A DNA stretch of 64,000 nt from Tannerellaceae bacterium (GTDB lineage Bacteria; Bacteroidota; Bacteroidia; Bacteroidales; Tannerellaceae): NCBI GenBank assembly GCA_031270665.1, contig JAISXD010000006.1:36000-99999 (forward strand). Reading direction: 5' to 3'. Under the pieces are notes generated by a model. It ran no database searches. It saw only the letters and a list, made by a program, of their open reading frames with translations, and was not told where the DNA came from. A program made the position numbers and the translations under genes. Below are positions 8,459-18,534 of this stretch, piece by piece (position 1 is the stretch's first letter; each line of letters starts with the position of its first letter).

Positions 8459-9364
8459 TTACTTCGTTTGCCTGAAGTAATTCTCTACCTGTTCAAACGT
8501 GGTATCTTTTAGTATCACTCTTTTGTCTTTATCTAACAGGTATAAAGTGGGGATTGCCTTTAAGTCATATATCTCTTCGTTTTGTACCTTAGCGCCTTTA
8601 TCGTAAGCGTTTATCCATTCGCCGGGAACTTGCGTCAGGTACATGTTCCATTCGGCCAGGTCTTCGTCGGGATAAACGGCTACTATCGTTAACCTTTTTT
8701 CCTGCATCAGGTAATTGACGCTCAATGAAGACGTCAATTGTTCCATAATCTCTTTACAGGTATGACAGCCCGGATTATAAAAAAAGAGAAGCGTGTAATC
8801 CGACCGGATCGCATAGAGCGTCTCGTTTTTGCCGTTAGCCAGCGTGTAGGTAAAATCAGTGGCTTTTTCTCCAACCTGGTTTTTCCGTACCAGTTCCAAC
8901 AGATGGGCCGGACGTATCTTTTCAGTTACGACCGGAGAAGCGAGCATCGCCTCAAGTACGGGAATATATAGTTCGTCGTTACGCATGGGAGAATTGGGAT
9001 CGTATAAGTATTTCTCATACAGATTTGTGAAATACGTAAACATGGCCGAATCAACAGCTGCTTTTTTCAACATATCTTTTATAGCGGCAGACGATACGGC
9101 ATCCGAAACAAGAAAAAGCACATCAATGTAATCAACCAAAGCCTGTTCGGTTATTTGCGGCAGATGTATATAAGCCGTGTCGGCAAAATCGAAATTATCC
9201 CAATAATGTTTGGCAAGATAGTTAGCCCTGTCTGTATGCTCTACAATCATACTTGGAATATTTACCATCTGAAATGCAACCTTTTCAGTAGTTGTATTTT
9301 TGCTCTGTTGCCCGTTACAATTCAAGAATACGAACAAAGACAAAGAAAGAAAGATATACTTCAT
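8459..9364 (-). CDS. DUF5106/thioredoxin-like lipoprotein
   Basis: 301-residue exported protein with lipobox-like start (FVFLNC, Cys16), an N-terminal DUF5106 region (~25-155) and a C-terminal thioredoxin-fold domain (~160-300). The redox motif is CHTC, in the segment LLFFYNPGCHTCKE. The cis-Pro region is AIPTLYLLD. This layout is common in Bacteroidetes and resembles TlpA/ResA-type thiol-disulfide proteins of the envelope. Substrate unknown. The promoter is visible on the minus strand: -7 box TATATTTG at 9389-9396, 25 nt before the ATG. Confidence 0.82.
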   Translation of the reverse strand: MKYIFLSLSLFVFLNCNGQQSKNTTTEKVAFQMVNIPSMIVEHTDRANYLAKHYWDNFDFADTAYIHLPQITEQALVDYIDVLFLVSDAVSSAAIKDMLKKAAVDSAMFTYFTNLYEKYLYDPNSPMRNDELYIPVLEAMLASPVVTEKIRPAHLLELVRKNQVGEKATDFTYTLANGKNETLYAIRSDYTLLFFYNPGCHTCKEIMEQLTSSLSVNYLMQEKRLTIVAVYPDEDLAEWNMYLTQVPGEWINAYDKGAKVQNEEIYDLKAIPTLYLLDKDKRVILKDTTFEQVENYFRQTK

Positions 9365-9451
9365 GCTGTTATATTTTATTCAATAAGACAAATATACACA
9401 TTTTATATTATCGTAAGGTTTTATCTATTTTTTACTTTTATGAAATAGCCA

Positions 9452-9482
9452 TTTGATACCGTTTGTTTTTTAGTTATTTTTG
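9452..9482 (+). promoter_or_regulatory. Promoter of dnaG
   Basis: TTTG (9452-9455), a 19-bp spacer and TATTTTTG (9475-9482) fit the Bacteroidetes primary sigma consensus. The start codon is 27 nt downstream. Confidence 0.65.
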
Positions 9483-9509
9483 CCTTTGTATTTCGCATTT
9501 TGAAATTTA

Positions 9510-11462
9510 ATGATCGATCAACCCACTATAGACCGTATATTGGATGCTGCGAATATTGTAGATGTAGTGTCTGAATTTGTTACCCTGCGCCGGCGTGGGG
9601 TTAATTATGTTGGGTTATGCCCTTTTCATCAGGATAAGTCGCCATCGTTTTATGTTTCTCCGGCAAAGAATATTTGTAAATGTTTTGCTTGTGGGGAGGG
9701 AGGAACAGCCGTGCATTTTATTATGAAGCACGAACAACTGGATTATTTTGATGCGCTTCGGTTCCTGGCTAAGAAATATCATATTGATATACAGGAGCGG
9801 GAACTGACGGACGAAGAGAAGCAAGTACGCAGCGACCGTGAAAGTATGCTGATTGTTAATAATTGGGCTCAAAAGTATTTTATCACACAATTACACGAAC
9901 ATGCAGACGGCGCAAATATCGGATTGCGTTATTTTAAAGAAAGAGGCTTCAGAGACGATATCATCAGTAAATTCTGCTTAGGATACAGCCTGGATGAGCG
10001 GGATGCTCTCTATAAAGCGGCTATACAGGCAGGTTATAGAAAAGAGTTTCTGGAGAAAACCGGATTGGTTATAACCTATGAAAACGGTTCGGTAAGCGAC
10101 CGGTTCCGCGGGCGTGTGATGTTTCCGGTTCATTCCCTGAGCGGGAAAGTGGTTGCTTTTGGCGGGCGTGTACTGAAAAAGGATGAGAAAACAGCCAAAT
10201 ATGTTAATTCGCCGGAAAGTGAGATTTATCATAAGAGTAATGAACTGTATGGTATTTTCTTTGCTAAACAAGCGATTGTAAAGGTAGATAAATGTTATTT
10301 GGTAGAGGGATACACAGATGTGATATCCATGCACCAGGCAGGAATTGAAAATGTAGTAGCCTCGTCGGGCACTGCTTTGACACAACCGCAGATCAGGTTG
10401 ATTCATCGTTTTACCGAGAATATAACGGTTCTGTATGATGGAGACGCTGCCGGTATAAAAGCAGCTCTGAGGGGGATTGACTTATTGCTTGACGAGGGAT
10501 TAAATGTAAAAGTAGTATTGCTTCCCGATGGAGAAGACCCTGATTCATTCGCCCGGAAACATAATTCGAGCCGGTTTATTGATTTTATAAAAGAAAATGA
10601 GACGGATTTTATCCGTTTTAAAACGCGGCTGTTGCTGGATGAGGCAGGCGATGACCCGGTAAAACGATCGTCATTAATAACGGATATTATCCGTACGGTA
10701 GCCATTATTCCGGATAATATTGCGCGTACCTTATATATAAGGGAATGTAGCGGGATGATGGAAATTGATGAACGGCTTTTATTAAATGAAGTAAATAAGA
10801 TCCGTTTACGAAATAATGAAAAACAGCCAACAGCCCCGGTGATAGAAACAGCCCCGGCAGCAGCGCCACAACCGCCGGATGCCAAACCGCCGGAGCATTC
10901 TCCCTTTGAAGGACTGGAGTTGGCCCTGCTTCGTTATGTCGTACGATATGGAGAGAAGATATTGTATGAATATGAATATGAAGAAACCAATGAAAAAGTA
11001 ATCATCCGGGTGGCTGAATATATCCGTTCCGAACTCAAAGAAGATGATATGCCTTTTATAAACCCGCTTTATCGGAAGATGCTGGATGAAGCGGATGCCT
11101 CCTGCCGGGAGGATAATTTTGTTGCCTCCCGTTATTTCCTGGCGCATCAGGATGCGTCGGTGAGCCAGTTGGCTGCCGATTTGATAAGTGAGAAATACCA
11201 GCTCAGTAAATACCATGCAAAATTCCAGGAGATAAAAAAAGAAGAAGATTCGCTCCATCAGATGATATCGCATGATGTATTTGGTTTTAAAGAAGCCTAT
11301 ATTCGTAAACAAATAAATGAGATTGGCTTAAAAATAAAGGAATTACAGAAGACGGCTGATTTAGGGCAGGTAGTAACCCTGATGAAAGAGCAAGATGAAC
11401 TAAATGAAATAAAGAAGGCGCTTAACAAAAGAATAGGAGAGCGCATCATATTAAAAATGTAA
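9510..11462 (+). CDS. dnaG: DNA primase
   Basis: 650-residue replicative primase that makes RNA primers at the fork. The zinc-binding domain shows CPFHQDKSPSF and CKCFACGEGG (~38-66). The DnaG catalytic core and TOPRIM domain follow, with VEGYTDVISMHQ (~265) and the acidic pair in LYDGDAAGIKAA (~310). The C-terminal third is the variable helicase-binding region, rich in charged helices. Length is normal for Bacteroidetes. The start at 9510 gives the usual MIDQPTIDRILDAANIVDVV opening. Codon use is much more AT-rich than in parC or the GH95 gene of this window. Confidence 0.97.
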   Translation: MIDQPTIDRILDAANIVDVVSEFVTLRRRGVNYVGLCPFHQDKSPSFYVSPAKNICKCFACGEGGTAVHFIMKHEQLDYFDALRFLAKKYHIDIQERELTDEEKQVRSDRESMLIVNNWAQKYFITQLHEHADGANIGLRYFKERGFRDDIISKFCLGYSLDERDALYKAAIQAGYRKEFLEKTGLVITYENGSVSDRFRGRVMFPVHSLSGKVVAFGGRVLKKDEKTAKYVNSPESEIYHKSNELYGIFFAKQAIVKVDKCYLVEGYTDVISMHQAGIENVVASSGTALTQPQIRLIHRFTENITVLYDGDAAGIKAALRGIDLLLDEGLNVKVVLLPDGEDPDSFARKHNSSRFIDFIKENETDFIRFKTRLLLDEAGDDPVKRSSLITDIIRTVAIIPDNIARTLYIRECSGMMEIDERLLLNEVNKIRLRNNEKQPTAPVIETAPAAAPQPPDAKPPEHSPFEGLELALLRYVVRYGEKILYEYEYEETNEKVIIRVAEYIRSELKEDDMPFINPLYRKMLDEADASCREDNFVASRYFLAHQDASVSQLAADLISEKYQLSKYHAKFQEIKKEEDSLHQMISHDVFGFKEAYIRKQINEIGLKIKELQKTADLGQVVTLMKEQDELNEIKKALNKRIGERIILKM

Positions 11463-11475
11463 TAAAAAACGGCGT

Positions 11476-12402
11476 ATGTATTTTTTAGAAGCAGAAGATG
11501 TGGTTAAACAATTTTCCGGGCATTTAGCCTTGAATAAAGTAAGTATTCAGGTGCCGCCGGGAAAAATATTCGGGCTGCTTGGCCCTAACGGGGCAGGAAA
11601 AACCACACTCCTTCGTATTATCAATCGTATTACAGCTCCCGATAGTGGAAGTATTCGTTTTAATGGCTTGGAGTCGAAGCCGGAGGATGTTTTCCGTATC
11701 GGATATATGCCCGAAGAAAGGGGCTTATATAAAAAAATGAAAGTAGGAGAGCAGGCTATTTATCTGGCGCGTTTAAAGGGATTATCGTATCCGGAAGCTA
11801 AAAAGCGTCTGACGAAGTGGTTCGACAAGTTTGAAATCACCTCCTGGTGGAACCGTAAACTGGAAGAACTCTCTAAAGGGATGCAACAGAAGATACAGTT
11901 TATTATCACGGTCATTCATGAACCGGAATTATTAATATTTGACGAACCATTCAGCGGTTTTGACCCTGTAAATGCAGACCGTGTGAAACAAGAAATATTG
12001 GAGTTGAAATATTTGGGCCATACCATCATCTTCTCAACGCATAATATGGCGTCGGTAGAAGAAATATGTGACGGGATAGCTTTAATAGACCGTTCGAAGG
12101 TAGTACTTTCCGGTGAAGTAAATGAAATACGAAACCGTTTTAAGTCAAATATATTAAACGTGTCGCTTCGTTGGGAAGGAGGCATATTCAGCATTGATTC
12201 AAATTATTATACGGTTTTGAGCGCGAAGGCTCAAGCCGGCGAAATAAAAATGCGCATACGGAAAAATCCGGGAGCTGGTAATTCGGAAATAATAACAGAG
12301 TTGAGCGGGGCGCATGAAATAATGTCTTTTGCCGAAGAATTGCCTTCTATGAATGATATCTTTATTAACACCGTTTCAGGTACTAATTCTACACAAATAT
12401 GA
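11476..12402 (+). CDS. ABC exporter ATP-binding protein (NatA-like)
   Basis: 308-residue cytoplasmic ATPase of an ABC-2 type exporter. Walker A is GPNGAGKTT (~36-44), the signature is LSKGMQQKI (~132-140), Walker B is LLIFDEPFSGFD (~153-164) and the switch His is in IIFSTHNM. The NatA/DrrA-type marker YMPEERGLY is present. A ~100-residue C-terminal extension follows. It lies 13 nt after dnaG and overlaps the permease start by 4 nt, so it forms a two-gene transporter with it. Sodium or drug export is typical of the family; the substrate is unknown. Confidence 0.88.
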   Translation: MYFLEAEDVVKQFSGHLALNKVSIQVPPGKIFGLLGPNGAGKTTLLRIINRITAPDSGSIRFNGLESKPEDVFRIGYMPEERGLYKKMKVGEQAIYLARLKGLSYPEAKKRLTKWFDKFEITSWWNRKLEELSKGMQQKIQFIITVIHEPELLIFDEPFSGFDPVNADRVKQEILELKYLGHTIIFSTHNMASVEEICDGIALIDRSKVVLSGEVNEIRNRFKSNILNVSLRWEGGIFSIDSNYYTVLSAKAQAGEIKMRIRKNPGAGNSEIITELSGAHEIMSFAEELPSMNDIFINTVSGTNSTQI

Positions 12403-13727
12403 ATAAGATAGGAATTATTATAAGAAGAGAGTATTTAAGGCGTGTAAGTAAAAAATCATTTTTACTGGTTACGTTTCTGATGCCTTTTATGGTTGCGGCC
12501 CTGGTCTTTGTGCCTTTGTGGCTGTCTTCCATCCGGAGTGATGAAGTAAAGACGGTAGCCGTTATGGATACAACAGGCAAATATGTTTCCTTATTTGAAG
12601 ATACGGGAAATTTTCGATTTATAAATAGCGATAAATCACTGAATGATTATCGGAACAGTGATAATAAGGAAATATTTGCTTTCCTGAATATCACAGGCGA
12701 TTTGCTCCAAAATCCGAAAGCAGCGACCCTTTATTCCGAAAAACAGATTCCCGGAGAACTAAGCCGCCTTGTGAACCAAACATTGGAAAGAGTATTGGAG
12801 GAAGAAAAACTTACGTCATTCAATATTCCAAACCTGCGAGAGATCATAAATGAAAGTAAGGTTGATTTCAGTGTGCAAACCATTAAGTGGGGCGCCGATG
12901 GAAGTGAGAACACCTCATCTGCCATGGTAGCCTCTGTTCTTGGTATGATATTTACCTTAGTTGTCTATATGTTTATTGTTGCGTATGGCTCGATGGTGAT
13001 GCAAGGGGTGATGGAAGAAAAAACGAACCGGATCGTTGAACTGATGATTTCTTCGGTGCGCCCTTTTGATTTGATGATGGGGAAAATCATAGGTATTGCC
13101 TTTGTCGGGCTGACCCAACTATTTCTTTGGGGGATAATGACGTCTGCTTTAGTAGCAGGAGGAACCTTTCTACTGGGAGGCGGAGCAACAGATACTTCGA
13201 ATGTACAACAGGGCATGTCAATGGCACAGGGCGGTATGTTGATGCAGCCCGGTGTGAATATGGCTGCCATGCAAGAGGTAAACGAGTGGTTGGGTATTAT
13301 CCATTCGATTAACTTTGTTGAAATCGGAATTTTCTTTATTCTTTATTTCATCGGAGGATACTTATTATATGCCGCTATTTTTGCGGCTATAGGCTCAGCT
13401 ATCAACCAGCAGGAAGATTCGAACCAGTTTATTGCGCCGGTTATGGTGTTTATGGTTTTTGCCTTGTATGCCGGTATATACAGTATAGACAATCCCGATG
13501 GACCTTTGGCTTTCTGGTGTTCTATGATACCCTTCACTTCTCCGGTTGTAATGATGGTGCGCCTCCCTTATGATGTACCTGTATGGGAACTGCTTGTATC
13601 GGTAGCTCTCTTGTTTGCCACGGCTTTGGCAATTACCTGGCTTTCGGCTAAGATTTATCGTGTAGGTATCCTTATGTATGGTAAAAAGCCGAGTATAAAA
13701 GAAATGATTAAATGGGTGAAATATTAA
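12399..13727 (+). CDS. ABC-2 type exporter permease (NatB-like)
   Basis: 442-residue membrane partner of the preceding ATPase. It has one N-terminal helix (~20-45), a large extracytoplasmic domain (~50-180) and about five further helices (~185-430), the NatB/ABC2_membrane_3 layout. The cytoplasmic [16 protein letters not shown] segment is the usual coupling-region marker. A Met/Gly-rich insert ([19 protein letters not shown]) lies between two helices. The ATG overlaps the ATPase stop (ATGA). It converges on engB, with stops overlapping by 4 nt. Confidence 0.87.
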   Translation: MNKIGIIIRREYLRRVSKKSFLLVTFLMPFMVAALVFVPLWLSSIRSDEVKTVAVMDTTGKYVSLFEDTGNFRFINSDKSLNDYRNSDNKEIFAFLNITGDLLQNPKAATLYSEKQIPGELSRLVNQTLERVLEEEKLTSFNIPNLREIINESKVDFSVQTIKWGADGSENTSSAMVASVLGMIFTLVVYMFIVAYGSMVMQGVMEEKTNRIVELMISSVRPFDLMMGKIIGIAFVGLTQLFLWGIMTSALVAGGTFLLGGGATDTSNVQQGMSMAQGGMLMQPGVNMAAMQEVNEWLGIIHSINFVEIGIFFILYFIGGYLLYAAIFAAIGSAINQQEDSNQFIAPVMVFMVFALYAGIYSIDNPDGPLAFWCSMIPFTSPVVMMVRLPYDVPVWELLVSVALLFATALAITWLSAKIYRVGILMYGKKPSIKEMIKWVKY

Positions 13728-14344
13728 GAAGAAGCGAGCTGAAGATTAATGTCTTCGATATACGATAATATGGCCTCTTTTCCTTCTTTCTTTTCGGCCG
13801 ATGAAACAAATATGGGGGGAAGTTCCTCCCATATTTCCAATAATTTGTCCTGATATACCTTTATGTTTTCCTGTAGCCGCCCTTTTCCCACCTTATCTGT
13901 TTTAGTGAATATAATAGAAAAAGGGATATCATTTTCGCCTAACCATTCCATGAATTCCAAATCAATCTTTTGCGGAGCATGGCGGCAGTCAAGCAATACA
14001 AAAAGATTGGTAAGCTGTTCGCGCTCCAGAATATAGTCTTCTATAATATGGCGGATTTTTTCTTTACCTTCCTTTCCCCGCTGCGCATACCCATATCCGG
14101 GCAAGTCTACCAGATACCACTTCTGATTGATGATAAAATGATTGATCAATTGTGTCTTACCCGGCCGCTGAGAAGTTAGAGCCAATCCCTTTTTGTTTGT
14201 CAACATATTAATTAAAGACGATTTGCCTACATTACTTCGCCCTATAAAAGCATATTCCGGTACATTCCCTTCAGGACACTTTTTTACATCCGTATTGCTA
14301 ATAACAAATTCAGCGCTTTTGATTTCCATATTCTTTACCTCCAT
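13724..14344 (-). CDS. engB: Ribosome biogenesis GTPase EngB/YsxC
   Basis: 206-residue TRAFAC-class GTPase needed for late large-subunit ribosome assembly. G1 is [10 protein letters not shown]3 DLPGYGYA, G4 FTKTDKVG; length and motif order match YsxC/YihA. Two starts are possible: the first ATG at 14344, or an in-frame ATG at 14329 giving the usual MEIKSAEFV opening (201 residues). The second is the likelier biological start and shortens the overlap with the upstream symporter from 35 to 20 nt. Cotranscribed with the symporter on the minus strand. Confidence 0.95.
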   Translation of the reverse strand: MEVKNMEIKSAEFVISNTDVKKCPEGNVPEYAFIGRSNVGKSSLINMLTNKKGLALTSQRPGKTQLINHFIINQKWYLVDLPGYGYAQRGKEGKEKIRHIIEDYILEREQLTNLFVLLDCRHAPQKIDLEFMEWLGENDIPFSIIFTKTDKVGKGRLQENIKVYQDKLLEIWEELPPIFVSSAEKKEGKEAILSYIEDINLQLASS

Positions 14345-15779
14345 TACTATTTAACCACAATCCCACAAACGTAATGCCGCCATTAATCATTAACATTTCA
14401 TAGCTGAAAACATATCCGGTATACGACCGTATCACGTAATCGATAGTGAAACAAATCAGCGGCGAGACGATACATATATAAGGCACATATTTGTCGCAAG
14501 GTTTCCTTCTGGTGAAAAGCCCGAATAAGAATAATCCTAATAATGGGCCATATGTATAAGATGCGATCATATAAATAGCATCAATAACACTCCGGCTATT
14601 AAGTGCTTTGAATATTAATATGATGACGACAAATAAGACAGATATCATTAAATGTATGTTAAGCCGGATGCGTTTTGCTTTTTCCGCCTCTTTCTTTTCA
14701 ACACCCAAAATGTCAACACAAAAAGAGGTTGTAAGCGCCGTTAATGCCGAATCGGCGCTACTGAATGCTGCAGCAATAATGCCGACAGTAAAGAATATCA
14801 GGATAGAATTTCCCAATATACCGGACGTACAGAACATAGGCAGGATGTCGTCATTTAAAGCAGGCAATGAAATGTTTTGCCGGGCGGCAAAGGTAAGAAG
14901 TAATGCGCCTAAAGAAAGAAACAGGAAATTAACCGGCGTAAAAGCAAATCCATAGGTATACATATTCTTTTGTGCATCCTTTAAACTTTTGCAGGATAAA
15001 TTCTTTTGCATCATATCCTGATCCAACCCGGTCATAACAATGGTGATAAATATCCCACTGAAAAATTGCTTAACAAAATGCTGTGTACTATGCCAGTCGT
15101 TAAATTCAAAGATGCGGTAATGCGGGCTGCCTGCCAACGTTTGTACCATACCATTAAAAGAAAGTCCCATAGCGTCTTTCACTTGCCAGATAATAACAAT
15201 CAACATGGCAATCAGGCAGATGGCTTGTAATGTATCTGTCCATATAATCGTTTTAATGCCGCTGCGACAGGTATACAGCCACACTAACGCAATACTTAAA
15301 ATCGTTGTTGCCCAAAAAGGAATATTCCAAGCGCCAAAAACGTAGGTTTGAAGAATGAGGACTACCAGATAGAGCCGTGCAGCAGCGCCTACTATTTTAG
15401 AAAGTAGAAAAAAGGAAGCACCGGTTTGGTAACTTCTTCTCCCAATACGTGTTTCAAGATATGAATAGATAGAGGTGAGTTGTAATTTATAATAGAGCGG
15501 AAGCAATACTTTTGCAATCAGGATATAGCCGAAGAAAAAACCCAAAACAGTTTGCATATACGTCATATTGATACTGCGCACCATCCCTGGAACCGAAACG
15601 AAAGTGACGCCCGAAAGAGAAGTCCCAATCATTCCAATCGATACGATAAACCAGGGAGACTGGCGATTACCTAAAAAGAATGCATCATTTCCGCTGTTTT
15701 TTCTTCCGGTGAAATAGGATATTAATAGTAATATGCCAAAATAGGCGGCGATGATACATAAGATAAAATAACTGCTCAT
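14310..15779 (-). CDS. Sodium:solute symporter (SSS family)
   Basis: 489-residue polytopic inner-membrane protein of about 13 helices. Family features include [16 protein letters not shown] in the first discontinuous helix (~55-70), the [17 protein letters not shown] region, and [16 protein letters not shown] (~335-350), which corresponds to the Na+-site helix of SSS transporters. It would carry a small organic solute into the cell with Na+; the solute cannot be predicted. It overlaps engB. Its promoter -7 box TATATTTG (15807-15814, minus strand) lies about 40 bp from the end of an IS982-family element. Confidence 0.9.
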   Translation of the reverse strand: MSSYFILCIIAAYFGILLLISYFTGRKNSGNDAFFLGNRQSPWFIVSIGMIGTSLSGVTFVSVPGMVRSINMTYMQTVLGFFFGYILIAKVLLPLYYKLQLTSIYSYLETRIGRRSYQTGASFFLLSKIVGAAARLYLVVLILQTYVFGAWNIPFWATTILSIALVWLYTCRSGIKTIIWTDTLQAICLIAMLIVIIWQVKDAMGLSFNGMVQTLAGSPHYRIFEFNDWHSTQHFVKQFFSGIFITIVMTGLDQDMMQKNLSCKSLKDAQKNMYTYGFAFTPVNFLFLSLGALLLTFAARQNISLPALNDDILPMFCTSGILGNSILIFFTVGIIAAAFSSADSALTALTTSFCVDILGVEKKEAEKAKRIRLNIHLMISVLFVVIILIFKALNSRSVIDAIYMIASYTYGPLLGLFLFGLFTRRKPCDKYVPYICIVSPLICFTIDYVIRSYTGYVFSYEMLMINGGITFVGLWLNSNGGKEYGNQKR

Positions 15780-15852
15780 ACCGTTTGTTACTTATCAAAA
15801 TGGCAACAAATATAGCAAAAACAAAAAAAACTTACTTCCTTTCTCCTTAAAT

Positions 15853-16889
15853 TAACGTGAGTTCGATATAATATTTAGAACAAGCAAAGTTGTTTATCAT
15901 CTATAAAATCGACCTTAATAGATGGTTTTTTAGGCAAAAAGCTATAAGCTAATAGTCCCGCTATCAGATTTGTAATAAAATTTGCAAAACATCTGTGGCG
16001 GGTATGCTCTATCTGGCAGATGTTTTTGAGTTCATCGTTCACGGATTCAATGACGGCTCTTTTTCTAAGCATCACTCTGTCTTGTAATGGTAGTTCTCCC
16101 CCTTTCATATTGTTCCTCATTTTAGCGACAAAATGAATTCCATCAACAAATAGTATATCTGCTAGTTTCTGTGATATATACCCTCTATCGGCGTAAAGTT
16201 TGCCTGAGACATTGTGGATGAAACTTTCCATTGAAAGCGGTTGGCGGTCATCCACGTTGCCTTGAGTGATCACAAAGCTAAGGATTTCTCCTTTGTCATT
16301 GATAATGATATGAAGCTTGAAGCCAAAGAACCAGCCTAAGGTGCTTTTGCCTTTAGTGGCAATACCATCAAATACTTGATGTTGATGTTCCCGTTTGATA
16401 TGACAAACTTTCAAGGCGGTTGAATCGATAAAACTGATGCCGGTACATTTACCCATACGACATGTTTTGAGGAATATAACCAAAGGCAAAAGTACTTGCT
16501 GTTGCAACTCTACAAAGCGATTGTAGGATACCAGCAGTGGAAATGAATCTTTCATGTGTTGACAAACATAAAATAGGTAAAATGCTTTCAGATGACGCAT
16601 TCCGCTTAAGTGAAAGGTAATTAATATTGTCATCACTTCGCTATTGGACAGGCGATTAGGCTTATTTCTGTGCTTTTTACCCGTATCTTCATTCAAAAAG
16701 TGTTTTTTGAAGGTCACATCAAATTCTTTTGAAAATTCATCGCTTAAATAGAATATTTCCGTAACTTCGTTAGATGTTAGCATGGTAGTAAAAATTGGTT
16801 ATTTATTTGTAATTCAACGCTATAAATATAGCTGTTTTTTGCTATCCATGCTAGTTTTTTACCCGTTTTCTTATATCGAACTCACGTTA
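15853..16889. mobile_element. IS982-family insertion sequence, apparently complete
   Basis: A 1037-bp element bounded by perfect 19-bp terminal inverted repeats: TAACGTGAGTTCGATATAA at 15853-15871 and its complement at 16871-16889. It contains one intact transposase gene on the minus strand. No exact target duplication is evident (the flanking pentamers AAATT and ATATT are only similar). It sits between the symporter promoter and the LytTR regulator. Confidence 0.88.
15875..16783 (-). CDS. IS982-family transposase
   Basis: 302-residue DDE transposase. The N-terminal NRLSNSEVMTILITFHLSG region and the DDE catalytic core identify the IS982 family. Candidate catalytic residues are the Asp in SFIDSTALKV (~117), the Asp in LYADRGYIS (~193) and the Glu in RAVIESVNDELKN (~240). 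No frameshift or stop interrupts it, so it is probably functional. The ORF spans nearly all of the space between the terminal repeats, as usual for this family. Confidence 0.93.
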   Translation of the reverse strand: MLTSNEVTEIFYLSDEFSKEFDVTFKKHFLNEDTGKKHRNKPNRLSNSEVMTILITFHLSGMRHLKAFYLFYVCQHMKDSFPLLVSYNRFVELQQQVLLPLVIFLKTCRMGKCTGISFIDSTALKVCHIKREHQHQVFDGIATKGKSTLGWFFGFKLHIIINDKGEILSFVITQGNVDDRQPLSMESFIHNVSGKLYADRGYISQKLADILFVDGIHFVAKMRNNMKGGELPLQDRVMLRKRAVIESVNDELKNICQIEHTRHRCFANFITNLIAGLLAYSFLPKKPSIKVDFIDDKQLCLF

Positions 16890-16986
16890 TATTAGCTATA
16901 AAACAGCGTATTACACTTGTCGCGAATCTAAGAACACGCATCTGTTCTATCTTTTTATTCGGTGGGAAACTTGAGTATATATTGAT

Positions 16987-17691
16987 ATGCAAATAAAATG
17001 TGTCATTACAGATGATGAACCCGTAGCAAGAAAAGGGTTGCGGGGATATATCGGGAAAATAGATTTCCTGACATTGGTTGGAGAGTGCGAAGATGCTATT
17101 CAGCTAAACACCCTGCTCAAAACGCAACCGGTGGATCTTATCTTCCTTGATATTGAAATGCCGGAGATGACAGGACTGGAATTGCTGTCGAATCTGACCA
17201 AACCGCCAAAAGTGATTATTATTTCCGCTTATGAGCAATATGCCCTGTCAGGGTATGAGTTTGATGTAGTGGATTATCTGTTGAAACCGGTATCTTTCGA
17301 TCGCTTCCTGAAATCAGTCAACAGGGTTCATGATCTGATGCAAAAGGAACAAAAAGAGGGAGATGATTACATATTTGTGAAGAGCGACAAGCAATTAAAA
17401 AAGATACTGTTCAAAGATATCCTCTTTATCCAAAGTATGGAAAATTATGTTATTATCCATACGCTTACGTCCAAAGAAATAGTATATACAACTTTAAAAC
17501 AAATACAACAATCTCTTTCCTATACCACTTTTTTGCAGGTTCATCGTTCGTATATCGTAAACATGAACCAAATAAAAGCCATCGATGGCAACCAACTAAA
17601 TATTAATGGACACAAAATCCCAATAGCCCGTAATTTACGTGAAGATGTATTGAATACAATACTTAATAATCGTTTGATAACAAGGACTTAG
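16987..17691 (+). CDS. LytTR-family response regulator
   Basis: 234-residue two-component response regulator. The receiver domain (~1-120) has the acidic pair in VITDDEP, the phosphoacceptor Asp in LIFLDIEMPEMTGLE (~55), the Ser in IIISAYEQ and the Lys in YLLKPVSFDR. A LytTR DNA-binding domain follows (~135-230; FVKSDKQLKKI, FLQVHRSYIVNMNQI). Proteins of this type are normally encoded next to a LytS/YehU-like membrane kinase. None is present here: the upstream neighbour is the IS982 element and downstream is a broken HTH gene. The partner kinase must be elsewhere or lost. Confidence 0.93.
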   Translation: MQIKCVITDDEPVARKGLRGYIGKIDFLTLVGECEDAIQLNTLLKTQPVDLIFLDIEMPEMTGLELLSNLTKPPKVIIISAYEQYALSGYEFDVVDYLLKPVSFDRFLKSVNRVHDLMQKEQKEGDDYIFVKSDKQLKKILFKDILFIQSMENYVIIHTLTSKEIVYTTLKQIQQSLSYTTFLQVHRSYIVNMNQIKAIDGNQLNINGHKIPIARNLREDVLNTILNNRLITRT

Positions 17692-17836
17692 GTGTATAAT
17701 AAAACTTAGAATCTCAAAACAAAATTATATAGATTCTACCATTCATCAAGAAAAAGGCACCATTGATCTAAAACAATAATAGAATACTGTATCGAAAAGT
17801 AGTTTTGCGCTATAATTATGAAATTTACAGTATAAA

Positions 17837-18177
17837 ATGAAAAATTTGGAACTAACTAAAAAGCGTATATATCGACTGCTAAAACACCCTTTTCAGATTG
17901 ATAAGGCAGTAGTAGAGGATATGACTTCTGCATATTTGGAGTTTGTCGAAGATTTATTCACTTATCTGAATGAACGAAAAGACAATAAGGACATAGTCCG
18001 CAAACTACATACAACGATGTGAGTAAACTCCCAAAATTAAGTACCCGCACGCTTCAAGATTGGCGGGATAACGGAGTTATCAGTTACATACAAATATCAG
18101 GTAAAGTTCTTTATCGACAGTCCGACATTCTGAAATTGTTAGAAGACAATTTCGAGGAATCATGGCAAGGAAAATAA
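17837..18177 (+). pseudogene. HTH-domain (MerR/excisionase-like) protein split by a frameshift
   Basis: A 61-codon frame starts at 17837 (helical, charged, ending at a TGA at 18020-18022). A second frame runs on to 18177 and encodes YNDVSKLPKLSTRTLQDWRD followed by NGVISYIQISGKVLYRQSDI. That second part is the helix-turn-helix domain of the small Bacteroidetes 'helix-turn-helix domain-containing' proteins, which normally follows a helical N-terminus like that of the first frame. A single frameshift around 17990-18018 separates them. A promoter (-7 TAGTTTTG, 17800-17807) and a terminator (18181-18222) frame the locus. A programmed frameshift or a sequencing error are alternatives. Confidence 0.6.
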
Positions 18178-18180
18178 TCT

Positions 18181-18222
18181 AATTAAAGGGAAAGCGAGTT
18201 TTAATGCTCGCTTTTCTTAATT
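18181..18222 (+). terminator. Long terminator hairpin after the HTH locus
   Basis: The central GC arms AAGCGAG and CTCGCTT lie within longer, nearly complementary AATTAA...TTAATT flanks, and a T-rich 3' arm follows. Suited to termination in both directions. Confidence 0.65.
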
Positions 18223-18259
18223 AAAAAAGTAAAAGAGTATGAGAAATCACAAAATTTAC

Positions 18260-18479
18260 TACTTTTGTCTTATCCTTTAAGCGTATGCACGACGGTGTAA
18301 AACAGTGAAGTATCCTCATGGCTAAATCATGGGACTTACATCAAGATGAATTTATAACTTATTGATATACTGGTTGGTTTTGTAGAGTTCAGAACCCCAG
18401 GCAGATCACTTAGGGTAAATGTACCTAAGTACATACAAGGATAAAAGCCTCTTGAATTATCGGTTTAAGAGGCTTTTTT
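18260..18479 (+). ncRNA. Candidate structured small RNA with its own promoter and terminator (6S-like shape possible)
   Basis: A -7 box TACTTTTG (18260-18267) is followed by about 200 nt with no plausible ORF and a strong intrinsic terminator (arms 18444-18453 and 18466-18475, then T6). The ends of the RNA pair: TTATCCTT (18270-18277) with AAGGATAA (18437-18444) and GTATG (18283-18287) with CATAC (18432-18436). An internal hairpin has arms ACTTAGG (18408-18414) and CCTAAGT (18424-18430). A closed rod of ~175 nt ending in a terminator would suit 6S RNA, but I cannot confirm the conserved central bubble. tmRNA and RNase P signatures are absent. Confidence 0.5.
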
Positions 18480-18534
18480 AATTATCATCTGTTCTTCTTC
18501 CCTTTTTTAGCTGCATCCATTTGGCGGGTTGTTA

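Noticed and set aside
15849..16893. Target-site duplication of the IS982 element
   Set aside because: The flanking pentamers AAATT and ATATT differ at one base, so an exact duplication cannot be claimed.
18260..18479. tmRNA or RNase P RNA
   Set aside because: The conserved tmRNA ends and tag frame and the RNase P core segments are absent.
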